64,000 bases of DNA from Planococcus sp. MB-3u-03 (GTDB lineage Bacteria; Bacillota; Bacilli; Bacillales_A; Planococcaceae), in contig NZ_CP025135.1 in assembly GCF_002833405.1 (NCBI RefSeq), forward strand, positions 3,143,501 to 3,207,500. The letters run 5' to 3'. Shown here piece by piece: positions 53,916 to 63,031 of the stretch. The first letter of the stretch is position 1. Every line of letters begins with the position of its first letter. The notes below the pieces were generated by a model. That model made no database searches. It had not been told where the DNA came from and saw nothing but the letters and a program-made list of their open reading frames with translations. A program made the translations under genes and the position numbers.

Positions 53916-54665
53916 ATGGCAAGATTGGAAGGGAAAGTGGCCGTCATTACCGGAGGCGCTGGCGTAATCGGTAAAGTGACGGCGAAACGGTTTTTGGAGG
54001 AAGGGGCAAAAGTCGTGCTCGTCGATATTTCTGAACAGACCCTCCAAGAAACGAAGCAAGAACTTGGCGGCGAAGTGGAAATTGTCCAAGCTGATGTCTC
54101 CAAAGAAGCAGATGTCAAAAACTATGTCGACAAAGCGATCGAAGCGTTCGGCAAGATCGACGTGTTCTTCAACAATGCAGGGATCGAAGGAAAAGTCGCT
54201 CCGCTCACCGAGCAGACAGTGGAAGATTTCGATCAAGTCATCGCCATCAATGTGCGCGGCGTCTTTCTCGGCATGAAACATGTGCTGCCGGTCATGTACA
54301 AGCAAGGCTCCGGGAGCGTCATTAATATGTCATCGGTGTCGGGCCTTAGCGGTTCGCCGAACGTCAGCCCGTATATCACATCAAAGCACGCGGTCGTCGG
54401 TTTGACGAAAGCCGCAGCTTACGAAAGTGCGCGCCATCAAGTCCGCGTCAATTCGGTCCACCCGTCGCCCGTCAATTCATGCATGATGCGTTCGCTCGAG
54501 GAAGGACTCGGTACGACCGAAAAAACTTTGTCGAAAACGATTCCGCTCGGCCGCTACGCCGAATCCGAGGATATCTCCAATCTAGTGCTGTTCCTCGCTT
54601 CCGATGAAAGTACGTTCATCTCAGGCGCCCAGTACCGCGTGGATGGCGGCATGGCCGCATTATAG
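53916..54665 (+). CDS. SDR family oxidoreductase
   Basis: A 249-residue short-chain dehydrogenase with TGGAGVIG at residues 12-19, NNAG, and YITSK as catalytic Tyr-Lys. Asp at the end of beta-2 (LVDIS) suggests NAD preference. The ATG at 53916 follows GGGAGGA. It is alone on the forward strand with a terminator behind it. Glucose-1-dehydrogenase-like family by overall look; the substrate is unknown. Confidence 0.9.
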   Translation: MARLEGKVAVITGGAGVIGKVTAKRFLEEGAKVVLVDISEQTLQETKQELGGEVEIVQADVSKEADVKNYVDKAIEAFGKIDVFFNNAGIEGKVAPLTEQTVEDFDQVIAINVRGVFLGMKHVLPVMYKQGSGSVINMSSVSGLSGSPNVSPYITSKHAVVGLTKAAAYESARHQVRVNSVHPSPVNSCMMRSLEEGLGTTEKTLSKTIPLGRYAESEDISNLVLFLASDESTFISGAQYRVDGGMAAL

Positions 54666-54666
54666 A

Positions 54667-54704
54667 AAAAGACGGACACCCACCATTCGGGATGTCCGTC
54701 TTTT
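54667..54704. terminator. Bidirectional terminator
   Basis: AAAGACGGACA and TGTCCGTCTTT with A and T runs outside, between the SDR and the convergent FAH-family gene. Confidence 0.85.
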
Positions 54705-54706
54705 AT

Positions 54707-55597
54707 TTATTCACGGCCTGGCAATTTCAAATCTTCGACCGGGTTGTGCAAAGTCTGAAATCCATCGATGCGGCATTCGACCACATCGCCATCGCGGATG
54801 ACGACTGCCCCCGGCGTTCCAGTTGAGATGATGTCTCCAGGCAATAGCGTCATCACTTCCGAATGAAACGCTATGAGATCCCGCGGCCGGAACGTCATAT
54901 TTGAGACGCTGTTTTTCCGGTGGACTTCGCCGTTCTTGACGGTCGCCACCGTCAGTTCAAGCACAGCCTCCACTTCGTCAGGCGTCACGAGTTCCGGACC
55001 GAAACTGAAGAAGGTGTCAAAGCTCTTCGCGCGCGTCAAATAGCGCGGATTTTTCTCGAGAATGTCTTCAGCGGTCATATCGATAATCGTCGTAAAACCC
55101 GCCACCACATCGAATGCATCTTCTCTTGAAACGTTCTTACATTCGGTTCCGATAATGATGCCGAGCTCCGCTTCCGCCGTCACCCGGTTAGACTGCTTCG
55201 GCAGCTCGATCGCCTCTCCCGGCCCGATAACCATCGTATCGGGTTTCATGAAACTCGCCGGTTCGGTGTCTGGCGATACTTCCTTCAAATCGGCCGCATG
55301 TTCGGCGTAATTCAGCCCGATGCCCCAGATTTTTCGCGGATGGCGGTATAAAGGCGCATAATCCGCTTCGGAAAACGCCATGAGCGATGCTTCAAGCGCC
55401 CCTTCAGGCATGCGTTCGAATTCCTCCCTCAGCCACCTCTTCAAGAGCTCGAGTTCTCCTGTTTCGATCAGCGTGAACAAATCGGTCGGCCAGTTTTCTG
55501 CGGTATGTTCGTTGAGTTTGCGCAATGGCAAAAAGCCGTCCTTCATGACCAGCGCCGCTTCTTCTGTGCCGTTCCACTGGATTGTCGCGAGGCGCAT
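54707..55597 (-). CDS. Fumarylacetoacetate hydrolase family protein
   Basis: A 296-residue protein. The FAH core shows GIGLNYAEHAADL, then SFMKPDTMVIGPGEAIELP, AEAELGIIIG (metal Glu), DMTAED (metal Asp) and IISTGTPGAVV. Relatives are 2-hydroxyhepta-2,4-diene-dioate isomerases, acylpyruvases and decarboxylases of aromatic-degradation pathways. The ATG at 55597 follows GGGGGAGG. No clear catabolic partners adjoin. Substrate not resolved. Confidence 0.88.
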   Translation of the reverse strand: MRLATIQWNGTEEAALVMKDGFLPLRKLNEHTAENWPTDLFTLIETGELELLKRWLREEFERMPEGALEASLMAFSEADYAPLYRHPRKIWGIGLNYAEHAADLKEVSPDTEPASFMKPDTMVIGPGEAIELPKQSNRVTAEAELGIIIGTECKNVSREDAFDVVAGFTTIIDMTAEDILEKNPRYLTRAKSFDTFFSFGPELVTPDEVEAVLELTVATVKNGEVHRKNSVSNMTFRPRDLIAFHSEVMTLLPGDIISTGTPGAVVIRDGDVVECRIDGFQTLHNPVEDLKLPGRE

Positions 55598-55665
55598 CAC
55601 ACCTCCCCCTTTCCTTTCCTTTCCCTTTATTTCGGTTTCTTCCGGCCGAAACCCTGCCGAAAGAC

Positions 55666-55701
55666 AGAAAAACAGGCCTTCCTTCTAAAGGAAAGCCTGT
55701 T
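55666..55701 (-). terminator. Terminator of the EF-G-binding protein operon
   Basis: AACAGGCTTTCCTT / AAGGAAGGCCTGTT, then TTTTTC on the reverse strand. Confidence 0.75.
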
Positions 55702-55784
55702 AGCAGAATGTTGAACAACTCCGTAATACACTATAATTCAAAAGATTTTAGCCTCTTCGACTTCTAAAAATCAATGACATAGCA

Positions 55785-55919
55785 AAGTATTTGGTGAAGC
55801 GTTCGCTCGACTCCAGTGGTAAAGCGAGACGACCGAGACCCCGCAAGACGCGAAGCGGCTGAGGAGGCTTGGGCGCGAGCCCACGGAAAGCGAGCGATAA
55901 GCTTCGGAAAATACGACTT
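55785..55919. repeat. 135-bp dispersed structured repeat, copy 2
   Basis: Matches 2758-2892 in the same orientation over 135 bp, with small differences (GGCGCAAAGCGAC here reads GACGCGAAGCGGC). The flanks also share short stretches (AAAATCAATG before). No gene within. Confidence 0.85.
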
Positions 55920-55947
55920 TCTTGAGTTTCTCAAAAGCCTGCTGGTT

Positions 55948-56235
55948 TCAATCGTTTACTTTTAATCCATCGATATATTGTTTCGCTTCGAGGAGCGAAT
56001 AGCCGAATGCGACACGCGCCGCTTTCACGGCCCGGATTTCCTGCCCTTCAGCAATCAAGCGCCGCAGCTCACCATTGATTGCCGGTTCTTCCAATGTGAC
56101 TTCCGCTTCCAATTGTTCAATGCGTTTTGACATATGCTTCATGCGCACCTCCAATGCCTGGATTTGCTGGCTCAGCAGTAAATACACCGCGCCAACAGCC
56201 CCTAATGACAATCCGATTAGCCATACCCAATCCAT
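55948..56235 (-). CDS. Membrane-anchored protein with an L7/L12 C-terminal-like domain
   Basis: A 95-residue protein. An N-terminal helix (WLIGLSLGAVGAVYLLL), then a coiled coil (LEVRMKHMSKRIEQLEAEV), then GELRRLIAEGQEIRAVKAARVAFGYSLLEAKQYIDGLK, which resembles the helical part of the ribosomal L7/L12 C-terminal domain. I choose the ATG at 56235, six bases after GGAG; 56247 is an alternative. It lies directly after the EF-G-binding protein gene. Role unknown. Confidence 0.72.
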   Translation of the reverse strand: MDWVWLIGLSLGAVGAVYLLLSQQIQALEVRMKHMSKRIEQLEAEVTLEEPAINGELRRLIAEGQEIRAVKAARVAFGYSLLEAKQYIDGLKVND

Positions 56236-56247
56236 GCCATTCTCCAT

Positions 56248-56928
56248 TTAACGTTCCAGCCGATCCAGGAATTTCTCGAGGCGGTCGACGGTCGTCAGTC
56301 GGGCGTTGCATGCCGCTTCATCTGCACAGATGTACTGGCCGTGCTTGACGTAGCTGTCGATGTTCGCGCCTTTGGTCTTGGCCATGAATAAGCCGACCGA
56401 ACTGTGTTTATGGCAAATCATGCAGATGCCCTGCTTGCGGCTCGCACCGAATTGGCCGCTCACCGTTTGCAGGCGGCCGTTCCGTTCGGCGACCAAAAAG
56501 CGGTTGGTGTTTTCCTGCCAGGACAAATACGATAAGGCGTGAAAATCCATTGCCGCAAGATTCGGCCCTTTCAGCCTTTTTGCTTTTGGAAACAAACGCT
56601 TCAAATTGTCGAGGTTGACGGTTGGAAAGGGAATCAAGTAAGGGCGCAGCCCCGACAGAAACTCTTCCGCAGCGTTAGTGTCTTTGACGGCCGTCAGCGG
56701 ACGCAATACATTCTTCTGTTCTTCCGTTAACGCTGGGAACATGGCGAATACTTTCTCATGGCTTAAATGGCGCAGCACGCTCAACACTTCAGCATCGTTC
56801 GCTGTCGCATGTGCCGTCACAAGCGCCAAGGCCTGCTCTTTAATGAAATTATATTGATGGTTGCGGATAAACGCTTCGGGCTGGCCTGAAACATTCGTCC
56901 GATCCGTCGATTCTTTGATGATAGCCAT
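56248..56928 (-). CDS. EF-G-binding protein, FusB family
   Basis: A 226-residue protein with an N-terminal helical bundle and a C-terminal treble-clef (GICMICHKHSSV ... YICADEAACNARL) that holds a zinc ion, as in FusB/FusC. FusB binds EF-G and frees it from ribosomes stalled by fusidic acid. Chromosomal relatives (Fbp) are common in Bacillales. The ATG at 56928 follows AAGGAG. Its stop is next to the start of the L7/L12-like gene, so the two are likely cotranscribed. Whether it gives drug resistance is not shown. Confidence 0.88.
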   Translation of the reverse strand: MAIIKESTDRTNVSGQPEAFIRNHQYNFIKEQALALVTAHATANDAEVLSVLRHLSHEKVFAMFPALTEEQKNVLRPLTAVKDTNAAEEFLSGLRPYLIPFPTVNLDNLKRLFPKAKRLKGPNLAAMDFHALSYLSWQENTNRFLVAERNGRLQTVSGQFGASRKQGICMICHKHSSVGLFMAKTKGANIDSYVKHGQYICADEAACNARLTTVDRLEKFLDRLER

Positions 56929-57014
56929 CGTTCTCCATCTCCTTTTCAGGTTCTGGTTATCTTCTCTTACATCATACTGCATCTAAAAGGCTGTTTCCAT
57001 TATAGCCCATTTGA

Positions 57015-57050
57015 AAAGCCAGTGACCCGGATATTGTAACGGGTCACTAG
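57015..57050 (-). terminator. Terminator of the ggt-tct operon
   Basis: AGTGACCCG / CGGGTCACT with a 10-base loop and, on the reverse strand, TTTTC. Confidence 0.75.
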
Positions 57051-57059
57051 CCTTTGCAA

Positions 57060-58583
57060 TTAACTGATATTCTTTTTTAAGCGATAGTTGGTGCGGTAGT
57101 TCTGCCATGCTGTGAATACGATAGACAGAACTGCGAGAATAAGGAATGTTAAGGAAATGGGACGAGTCAGAAACAGTGTCCATTCCGGATCGGCCATTAC
57201 TGCCCGTCGTAGATTGACTTCCGCAATTGGCCCGAGAATAACCCCGATAATTGCAGGAGCCAGAGAAAAATTATACTTGGTGAAAAGATAACCGATGAAT
57301 CCCATGACGATTAAAATATAGAGATCCGTAAAACGGTTATTAAGAACAAACGTCCCGATGACACACAATACCAAGATAACAGGGACCAAAACCTGGACCG
57401 GCACCTGCGTCACTTTCATGAAATAACGCATACCCAGAAACTGAGTAATTAGCATCCAGAAAGAAGCGACAAGAAAAGCAAAGAAAATTCCCCCGACGAT
57501 GTTCGGCTCGTTGACGATCAGTAAGGGTCCGGGCGTGATACCATGGACCATTAATGCAGAAAGCAAAACAGCTGTGACGGCTGAACCGGGTATGCCGAGA
57601 GCTACCGTCGGAATCAAATCTCCTCCTACAGTGGAGTTGTTTCCAGCTTCGGAGGCGATGACCCCCTCTTCACAACCCGTCCCGAACTTCTCTGGATTTT
57701 TTGACCATTTCTTTGCTTGGTCATAGGCTACAATATTGGCGATACTCCCCCCGGCGCCTGGAATCGCACCGATGATCGCACCGATTGCTGAGGAACCGAG
57801 AAGCGTCCCTGGCCTTTTCAGTACAGTCAGCATCGTATGGATCGGACGTAGAACAAATTGAACATCTTTTAATTTTTCTTCAGCGCGCTTAGCGTCGTCT
57901 TTGTCTAATTCTTTGCGCTCAAGTGAGACAAGAAGGCGCGAAATCGCAAACATCCCAATCAAAACAACAAGGAAGGGGATGCCTGCCCGCAAAGTTTGTA
58001 AATCGAAGGAGAAGCGTGAAATGCCGGAAATAGGATCCGCCCCAACTGTTGCGATTAAAATACCGAATAAACCAGCAATCAAGCCTTTGATAATTGAATC
58101 ACCCGTAACGCTTGCGATAATCGTCAAGGAAACGACGATGAGCGAGAACATTTCCCACGGCCCCATCATCAACGCAAATCTAGAGATTTGAGGTGCAATC
58201 GAGACGAGAAGAATGAAACTGATGATTGAGCTTAGAAATGATGCCCATATGCCGATTGATAGCGCCTTACCCGGTTCTCCATTTTGCGCCATCGGATATG
58301 CATCGAACGTGGTAGCGATAGACGAAGGCGTCCCTGGGATCCCAAGTAGCGCTGCTGTGATCAAACCGCCGGACATGCCGCCGACAAAGACACCGATCAT
58401 CGCTGCGACACCAGACACAGGGTCCATTCCGAATGTCAGCGGAAGCGTCAGGACAATCGCCATAGCGACTGTAAAGCCCGGGATCAAACCTGCTAGAATC
58501 CCAACGACTACTCCTACCAAAATGATCAATAAAATGCGCCATTGAAATATTTCAGCAATTCCTAGAATAAATAAGTCCATCAT
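57060..58583 (-). CDS. tctA: Tripartite tricarboxylate transporter, large permease TctA
   Basis: A 507-residue protein with about twelve helices and the TctA motifs GIIVGILAGLIPGF-like start (VGVVVGILAGLIPGFTVAM), GGMSGGLITAALLGIPGTPSS and GAIIGAIPGAGGSIANIVAY. It is the large membrane part of a TTT system, which takes up carboxylates using an extracellular binding protein. Start ATG at 58583 has AGGAGG. It is the last gene of the operon. Confidence 0.93.
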   Translation of the reverse strand: MMDLFILGIAEIFQWRILLIILVGVVVGILAGLIPGFTVAMAIVLTLPLTFGMDPVSGVAAMIGVFVGGMSGGLITAALLGIPGTPSSIATTFDAYPMAQNGEPGKALSIGIWASFLSSIISFILLVSIAPQISRFALMMGPWEMFSLIVVSLTIIASVTGDSIIKGLIAGLFGILIATVGADPISGISRFSFDLQTLRAGIPFLVVLIGMFAISRLLVSLERKELDKDDAKRAEEKLKDVQFVLRPIHTMLTVLKRPGTLLGSSAIGAIIGAIPGAGGSIANIVAYDQAKKWSKNPEKFGTGCEEGVIASEAGNNSTVGGDLIPTVALGIPGSAVTAVLLSALMVHGITPGPLLIVNEPNIVGGIFFAFLVASFWMLITQFLGMRYFMKVTQVPVQVLVPVILVLCVIGTFVLNNRFTDLYILIVMGFIGYLFTKYNFSLAPAIIGVILGPIAEVNLRRAVMADPEWTLFLTRPISLTFLILAVLSIVFTAWQNYRTNYRLKKNIS

Positions 58584-58610
58584 TGAGAAGGTCCTCCTTT
58601 CTGTGTTGGT

Positions 58611-59093
58611 TTAAAAGAAAATTCCGGAAGGGAAACGGACATTCAGGAAGTTTTCAAAGAAAAAATAAGTCCCAAGTGTTATGGCTACAGAAACGATAGT
58701 AATGACCATAATATCTTTTTTGGCACGAGAGCCGACCAGTAAACCCGTAAAGATAATGAACACAATCGTAGAGACGACAAACCCGATAAATTGCATCAGG
58801 AAAATGTAAATAAAGAAAACCAGTAGCGTAAGAATCACCAGTTTGTATTCATTATAAAAATCGCGCGCTCTTTCACCTGCTCCTTGCCGCTCCCCAGTCG
58901 ATTTGGACTTCATAAGAACCAGCCCTTGCTTGATGATCAGCATCAGCGATAACAAGATCAAAAGACCAGCAATCAACTTTGGAAAGGAGCCGGCATCAAG
59001 ATGGACTTCGTTGAGCGCCGGAAAATCGTTTGATTGTAAATAAATTACAGCGCCGAGCGCAATCAATGTTACACCTATCAATATCTCACCCAT
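58611..59093 (-). CDS. tctB: Tripartite tricarboxylate transporter, small permease TctB
   Basis: A 160-residue, four-helix protein with MGEILIGVTLIALGAVIYLQS and LLVFFIYIFLMQFIGFVVSTIVFI, as in TctB. The ATG at 59093 has AAGGTGAGG; a GTG at 59108 overlaps that site. It follows tctC after a hairpin that may differentially lower permease expression. Confidence 0.88.
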   Translation of the reverse strand: MGEILIGVTLIALGAVIYLQSNDFPALNEVHLDAGSFPKLIAGLLILLSLMLIIKQGLVLMKSKSTGERQGAGERARDFYNEYKLVILTLLVFFIYIFLMQFIGFVVSTIVFIIFTGLLVGSRAKKDIMVITIVSVAITLGTYFFFENFLNVRFPSGIFF

Positions 59094-59125
59094 GATGTTG
59101 TTCCTCACCTTCTTATTGGATGCAC

Positions 59126-59160
59126 GAAGCCCGGGAGTCTTGATGGACCCCCAGGCTTCC
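59126..59160 (-). terminator. Intercistronic hairpin between tctC and tctB
   Basis: GGAAGCCTGGGGGTCC and GACTCCCGGGCTTC form a GC-rich stem without a T run. It looks like an attenuator or mRNA-stabilising element, common after binding-protein genes. Confidence 0.5.
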
Positions 59161-59186
59161 GCTTCAACATCCGTTTAGTCCACTTT

Positions 59187-60158
59187 CTATTCGAGGTCTT
59201 GGACGATTTCGCTAATGATTGCGTCTTGTTCCTCTAGATGGGTGCGGTATTCTTCCGGCCCCATGAAATCGACTTCGGTTCCTACGTTCTGTACAGCTTC
59301 GATATAAGCAGGATCATTTGAAGCCTCTTCAAATGCGGCCGCCAATTTTTCAACGATTGCCGGATCTGTTCCTTCCGGTGCCACATAACCGCGGTTGATG
59401 CTCATCGTCACATCATAGCCACTTTCCACGAATGTCGGGACGTCAGGCAATCGCTCGATGCGTTCCGATGTACCGATAGCCAGGAACTTCATGTGCCCGG
59501 CTTCAACGAATTCATTCGCAGAAGAATAATCAACGATCGCCGCATCGATATGGCCGCCTGCGAGTGCTTGAATCGCTTCACTCAAACCTTCGTAGCCGAC
59601 GAGGTTGTAATTAATTTCCAGCGCACGGCCAAGTTGCTCTACCCATACGCGCGGGATGCCGGCAACCGTTCCGCCGAAGCGCACTTCATTTTCTTTGCCG
59701 TATTCCACGAATTCCTCCAAGGAGTCGATCCCAAGGTCATTCGATACCGCTAAAATCTGGTCAGAGGCGGACATTGAAGCGATCGGTTCAAAGCTGTCAT
59801 AGTTGATTGGCGTAATATCCGTATGGTGGGCAACCAAGAGCCCTTCATGGACTTGCCCGATGCTATAGCCGTCCGCTTCCCGTTCAGTCAATTCCTCCAA
59901 GCCGACGGTACCGCCGACGCCAGGTGAATTGATGACAACGAAGGATTGGTCAAAATGCGTCCCGCCATGTTCAGCGACAAGGCGCCCTTCGATATCGCTT
60001 CCTCCACCCGGAGCCCAAGGAATGATCATTTCCACTTCACGCTCGGGGTAATTTTCGACTGCTGCCCCGCTATCTTCTTCACCGCAAGCTACAAGTCCGA
60101 ATGCAGCTGCTGAAACTCCTGTCGCCAACGCCATTTTTTTCCATGCATTTCGTCTCAT
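59187..60158 (-). CDS. tctC: Tripartite tricarboxylate transporter binding protein TctC
   Basis: A 323-residue lipoprotein: MRRNAWKKMALATG, hydrophobic stretch, lipobox LVACG, an acidic linker, then a Bug-type solute-binding domain (YPEREVEMIIPWAPGGGSDIEGRLVAEH). TctC proteins bind citrate, tartrate or other carboxylates outside the membrane and pass them to TctAB. I choose the ATG at 60158, eight bases after AAGGAG. It follows the chromate-type gene by 16 bases, so it is part of the ggt operon. Confidence 0.9.
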   Translation of the reverse strand: MRRNAWKKMALATGVSAAAFGLVACGEEDSGAAVENYPEREVEMIIPWAPGGGSDIEGRLVAEHGGTHFDQSFVVINSPGVGGTVGLEELTEREADGYSIGQVHEGLLVAHHTDITPINYDSFEPIASMSASDQILAVSNDLGIDSLEEFVEYGKENEVRFGGTVAGIPRVWVEQLGRALEINYNLVGYEGLSEAIQALAGGHIDAAIVDYSSANEFVEAGHMKFLAIGTSERIERLPDVPTFVESGYDVTMSINRGYVAPEGTDPAIVEKLAAAFEEASNDPAYIEAVQNVGTEVDFMGPEEYRTHLEEQDAIISEIVQDLE

Positions 60159-60174
60159 ATACATTTCTCCTTTT

Positions 60175-60708
60175 TTAAGAAATTCCTGTCAGCGCCCCAT
60201 ACAACAGCGCCAGTCCGATTACCAAGGCGGGATGCAGTTTCCATTTCTCAAGCATCAAGTAACTGACGACGATGAGCACTGCCGTCTGGATGCCGCCAAG
60301 TGCAGCTTCGGATGTGAGAATGAAGTCGAGCGTCATCACACCAATTAGTACGGCGATGACCGGCTTGACGACCTTCGATATATTTTTCACTTCACGTGAA
60401 TCTTTGTATTTGAAAAGAACTGCCATCAGCGCAATCATCAAGATTAACGACGGGGCCACGGCACCGAACAGGCCGACGATTGCGCCGAGGGCCCCCCCCT
60501 CAGCATAGCCGATGTAACCGGCCATTTTCGTTGCAATCGGCCCGGGCAAGGAATTGCCGAGCGCCAGCACTTCACTGAATTCCTGCGTATCCATCCAGCC
60601 ATACCGGTCGACGACTTCCTTTTCAACGAGCGGGATCGATGCCGGCCCGCCGCCATAACCGATGATGCCTGGAATGAAAAACGCCAGGAATATCTGCCAG
60701 TAAATCAT
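60175..60708 (-). CDS. Chromate-type (CHR family) half transporter, YwrA-like
   Basis: A 177-residue CHR-family half protein: FIPGIIGYGGGPASIPLVEKEVVDRYGWM, LALGNSLPGPIATKMAGYIGY and a four-helix pattern. Two half proteins form one transporter in Bacillales (YwrA/YwrB). Its ATG overlaps the stop of the other half in an ATGA quartet. Chromate export is known for some; for YwrA/B the true substrate is not established. Confidence 0.88.
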   Translation of the reverse strand: MIYWQIFLAFFIPGIIGYGGGPASIPLVEKEVVDRYGWMDTQEFSEVLALGNSLPGPIATKMAGYIGYAEGGALGAIVGLFGAVAPSLILMIALMAVLFKYKDSREVKNISKVVKPVIAVLIGVMTLDFILTSEAALGGIQTAVLIVVSYLMLEKWKLHPALVIGLALLYGALTGIS

Positions 60709-61274
60709 TTTCTGCTCACCGTCCTTTTAATGAATGGCACGAGAACCAGAAGAATCAAGGCGGCAATCAGGAAAGCCGGATGCAGCCCAAGCACTTCAAG
60801 AAGAACAATCGATACAACGATCAACAGGATTGCCCGGCTCCATCCCAGCGCTTTTTCGGATTGCTGGACGAAATTCCAGGTCAGGACGCCAAGCATAACG
60901 GCCACAACCGGAACGACCGCATTTGACATATTCGCTACCCATGGCACATCTTTATAATTTTGCAGGATGCCAAGAAGCAGGATCATCAAGATGACGGTAG
61001 GGATGACGGAGGCGGCAAGGGCGATCAAACAGCCGCGCAGCCCTGCCACACGATAACCGATATAACCGGCGAGTTTGGTCGCAATCGGCCCAGGCATTGT
61101 GTTGGCGAGGGCAATCGTATCGCCGTAATCTTCATCCGTCATCCAGCCGTAGCGTTCCACCACGTCACGCTGCATAATCGGAATGACCGCCGGACCGCCG
61201 CCGAACCCGAGCATGCCTGCGCGAAAGAACGCCATCGTCAGGTCGAGCGATTTGACGCCTTGTTCTTTTACCAA
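60705..61274 (-). CDS. Chromate-type (CHR family) half transporter, YwrB-like
   Basis: A 189-residue half protein: TMAFFRAGMLGFGGGPAVIPIMQRDVVERYGWM, IALANTMPGPIATKLAGYIGY. The start I use is the TTG at 61274 (LVKEQGVKSLDL), which overlaps the ggt stop by seven bases. An ATG at 61235 lies within the conserved stretch and is unlikely. The two halves follow ggt as in the ywrD-ywrAB region of B. subtilis. Confidence 0.85.
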   Translation of the reverse strand: MVKEQGVKSLDLTMAFFRAGMLGFGGGPAVIPIMQRDVVERYGWMTDEDYGDTIALANTMPGPIATKLAGYIGYRVAGLRGCLIALAASVIPTVILMILLLGILQNYKDVPWVANMSNAVVPVVAVMLGVLTWNFVQQSEKALGWSRAILLIVVSIVLLEVLGLHPAFLIAALILLVLVPFIKRTVSRK

Positions 61275-62872
61275 ACAGCAATCGCCCCGTCTGTCCGGGA
61301 TTCGGTGCCTCCTGCAAGCACGCCAGTTTCGGGATTGCGCCAAATGATCTGGCCGCGCCCGAAGCTTCCTGAATCAGCCATCACTTCCACTTGATGCCCT
61401 CTTTGCTGCAATTGCTGCGCCAGGTAATTCGGGAATTCCGCTTCCACGGTCACTTTCTTGCCGCCCATCCATTGCCAGCGCGGCATATCGAGTGCCGCTT
61501 GCGGATTGAGGAGGTAATCGAGCGTATTCACCACTACTTGGAAATGGCCTTGTGGCTGCATATAGCCGCCCATGACGCCGAATGGCCCGACCGCTTCTCC
61601 CGCCTTCGTCAAAAAACCGGGGATGATCGTATGGAAGGTGCGCTTGCCGGGTTTCAAGGCATTCGGATGGTTTTCATCAAGTGAGAAATCCGCCCCGCGG
61701 TTCTGCAGGCCGATGCCTGTGCCCGGGATGACGATGCCCGATCCGAAGCCCATGTAATTGCTTTGGATGTACGAAATCATATTGCCTTCTTCGTCGGCGG
61801 CGGCGAGATAGACCGTACCGCCTCTTGGAAGCTCGTACGCGACAGGGTCGATGGCTTCAGCGCCGATTTCCTTCGCGCGGCTCGCGGCATAATCGTCGGA
61901 TAATAAATGTTCAGCCGTCACCGGCATATCCGTTTGTTCGGTGATGAATGCCTGGCCGTCTGTATACGCCAGTTTCATCGATTCGATTTGCTGGTGCAGC
62001 GTGTTAGCGCTTTGCCACGCCGGCTCGTCCTGCTGCTTGAAAATATTGAGCGCCATTTGCGCGACCATGCCCTGGCCGTTCGGCGGGATCTCCCATACTT
62101 CATGCCCTTTATAACTCGTCGAGATCGGCTTGACCCATTCCGCTTTGTATGTAGCTAGGTCTTGTTTTTTCAGGAAACCGCCGTGTTCAGTCATGAAGCT
62201 GTCGATTTTCTCTGCCAGCTCGCCTTCGTAAAAGGCTTTCGCATCGCTGTCGCCGATTTTACGGAGCGTGTCGGCATGGCCAGGTGATTTCCACATTTCG
62301 CCGATTTCCGGCGCACGGCCGTCCGGTGCGAAAGTGTCGAACCAGGCTTCGAATTCTTTATCGGTAAAAGTCTTCTTGAAATTATCGTATGCCTTTTTCC
62401 AGAACTTCCCGAGGATCGGCGTCAGCGGATAGCCTTCTTCCGCGTAGCGGATCGCAGGTTCCAATGTTTCCGCAAGCGATAATTTGCCAAAGCGTTTCGA
62501 CAGCTCCGCCCATGCCGCCGGGACGCCAGGGACCGTAATTGGCACCAATCCGTGTGTCGGCATCTTGTCGTGCCCTTTCGCCTTCACCGCTTCAATCGTG
62601 AGTTCCTGAGGGGATGGCCCGGAAGCATTCAGGCCGTGCAGCTCGCCTTTTACCCAAACCAGGGCGAAGGCATCTCCCCCGATGCCATTTGATGTCGGTT
62701 CCACAACCGTTAAGGTCGCAGCGGTCGCAATTGCAGCGTCAATGGCGTTGCCGCCTTTTTTCAAGATCTCAAGCCCAGTCTGTGCAGCAAGCGGCTGCGA
62801 TGTCGCCACCATACCTTTTTTGCCGAAGACTGTATGGCGTTTCCCTGAGAAGGGATGATTCGTATAATCCAT
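61268..62872 (-). CDS. ggt: Gamma-glutamyltransferase family protein (YwrD-like)
   Basis: A 534-residue Ntn hydrolase. The likely autocleavage nucleophile is T353 (RGGTVYLAAADEEGNM), with the oxyanion area GFGSGIVIPGTGIGLQNRG downstream. It lacks a signal peptide, which sets it apart from secreted GGT and matches cytosolic YwrD. GGT-family enzymes hydrolyse or transfer gamma-glutamyl groups. ATG at 62872 has GGAGG. First gene of a six-gene operon and divergent from a LysR regulator. Confidence 0.9.
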   Translation of the reverse strand: MDYTNHPFSGKRHTVFGKKGMVATSQPLAAQTGLEILKKGGNAIDAAIATAATLTVVEPTSNGIGGDAFALVWVKGELHGLNASGPSPQELTIEAVKAKGHDKMPTHGLVPITVPGVPAAWAELSKRFGKLSLAETLEPAIRYAEEGYPLTPILGKFWKKAYDNFKKTFTDKEFEAWFDTFAPDGRAPEIGEMWKSPGHADTLRKIGDSDAKAFYEGELAEKIDSFMTEHGGFLKKQDLATYKAEWVKPISTSYKGHEVWEIPPNGQGMVAQMALNIFKQQDEPAWQSANTLHQQIESMKLAYTDGQAFITEQTDMPVTAEHLLSDDYAASRAKEIGAEAIDPVAYELPRGGTVYLAAADEEGNMISYIQSNYMGFGSGIVIPGTGIGLQNRGADFSLDENHPNALKPGKRTFHTIIPGFLTKAGEAVGPFGVMGGYMQPQGHFQVVVNTLDYLLNPQAALDMPRWQWMGGKKVTVEAEFPNYLAQQLQQRGHQVEVMADSGSFGRGQIIWRNPETGVLAGGTESRTDGAIAVW

Positions 62873-62929
62873 GTCATTTCCTCCTATATAATACTTTCAT
62901 CCGGTTGAATAAGTTATCACCTTCCGAAT

Positions 62930-62974
62930 AAAGATGTCATTTTTGTATTATTCAAATTTTACAAAAATATCTTT
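62930..62974. promoter_or_regulatory. LysR operator in the ggt/lysR divergent region
   Basis: ATTTTTGTA and TACAAAAAT, with AAAGAT and ATCTTT outside, form an extended dyad in the 159-base gap between the divergent genes. It is a good candidate for LysR binding. Confidence 0.55.
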
Positions 62975-63031
62975 GATAAGTAAAATTAAATATATTTAAT
63001 GGTATGATTAAAAACTCATTGAGGTGAAATT

